A stretch of DNA of 6,300 nucleotides from NCBI GenBank assembly GCA_947458575.1, contig CANHBE010000154.1:1-6300 (forward strand), in the 5' to 3' direction. Shown here one piece after another: positions 6,123 through 6,300 of the stretch (the stretch's first letter is position 1; each line of letters starts with the position of its first letter). Source of the DNA: Flavobacteriaceae bacterium (GTDB taxonomy: Bacteria; Bacteroidota; Bacteroidia; Flavobacteriales; Flavobacteriaceae). Below the pieces are notes generated by a model. The model did no database searches, was not told the DNA's origin, and was given only the letters and a program-made list of their open reading frames with translations. Both the position numbers and the translations under genes were made by a program.

Positions 6123-6300
6123 TGAAGAGAACGATTAAGAAAGTCGCCGTAATAGGATCAGGCATCATGGGCTCAGGAATCGCTTGTCACTTTGCTAATA
6201 TTGGCATTGAAGTCCTGTTGTTAGATATCATGCCAAAAGAACCAAGCGAAAACGAAACTAGAAAAGGACTCACCTTAGAGGACAAAGCTGTTCGAAATCG
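6122..6300 (+). CDS. fadN: 3-hydroxyacyl-CoA dehydrogenase / enoyl-CoA hydratase, FadN-like (3' end outside window)
   Basis: The ATG at 6122-6124 overlaps the marR stop, and the frame stays open to the window edge, giving 59 complete residues. The N-terminal Rossmann motif is clear: VAVIGSGIMGSGIACHFAN (8-26), with the GxGxxG glycines at 12, 14 and 17, and the NAD-selective acidic residue Asp35 after the second strand (VLLLDI). The following segment (about 37-59), including KGLTLEDKAVRNR, resembles the N-terminus of FadN-type multifunctional enzymes, which are about 790 residues and combine dehydrogenase and hydratase activities. Such enzymes oxidise L-3-hydroxyacyl-CoA to 3-ketoacyl-CoA with NAD+, and the hydratase part hydrates enoyl-CoA. 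In Bacteroidota this gene is usually followed by a thiolase and an acyl-CoA dehydrogenase, which may lie just past the edge (inference). The dehydrogenase family is certain; the FadN subtype rests on a short N-terminal stretch. Confidence 0.88.
   Translation, partial: MKRTIKKVAVIGSGIMGSGIACHFANIGIEVLLLDIMPKEPSENETRKGLTLEDKAVRN

Overview
The window looks like chromosomal DNA from an AT-rich member of the Bacteroidota (Flavobacteriia, Sphingobacteriia, Cytophagia or Chitinophagia; I cannot narrow it further). The reasons are the low GC content, starts without a recognisable Shine-Dalgarno sequence, TAnnTTTG-like -7 elements, and a MarR regulator leading directly into a FadN-type beta-oxidation gene. 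I see no rRNA, tRNA, CRISPR array, insertion sequence or integrase.

Layout. (1) 1-345, plus: the 3' end of an unidentified gene, open from the left edge of the window. (2) 346-537: a convergent intergenic stretch without a convincing terminator. (3) 538-3124, minus: a tight two-gene unit read right to left. It has an LTA-synthase/MdoB-type sulfatase-fold membrane enzyme, and one nucleotide after it a membrane-anchored CX5R dual-specificity-type phosphatase. (4) 3125-3226: a short divergent promoter region. (5) 3227-5005, plus: a long-chain acyl-CoA synthetase. (6) 5137-5520, plus: a small four-helix membrane protein, followed by a textbook intrinsic terminator at 5544-5573. (7) 5652 to the end, plus: a MarR-family regulator whose stop codon overlaps the start of a 3-hydroxyacyl-CoA dehydrogenase (FadN-like) gene that runs off the right edge.

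Two themes emerge. The right half is a fatty-acid degradation locus: the synthetase activates fatty acids, the FadN-like enzyme carries out middle steps of beta-oxidation, and MarR is the likely local regulator, with a candidate operator at 5602-5619. The left-centre is an envelope-modification pair. The transferase presumably moves a phospholipid head group (phosphoglycerol or phosphoethanolamine) on the outer face of the inner membrane. The phosphatase, predicted to face the same compartment, may act on a related phosphorylated product. That functional link is inference from gene spacing.

I found no strong sign of an unprecedented system. The transferase/phosphatase pair and the putative MarR operator are the parts most worth a second look.
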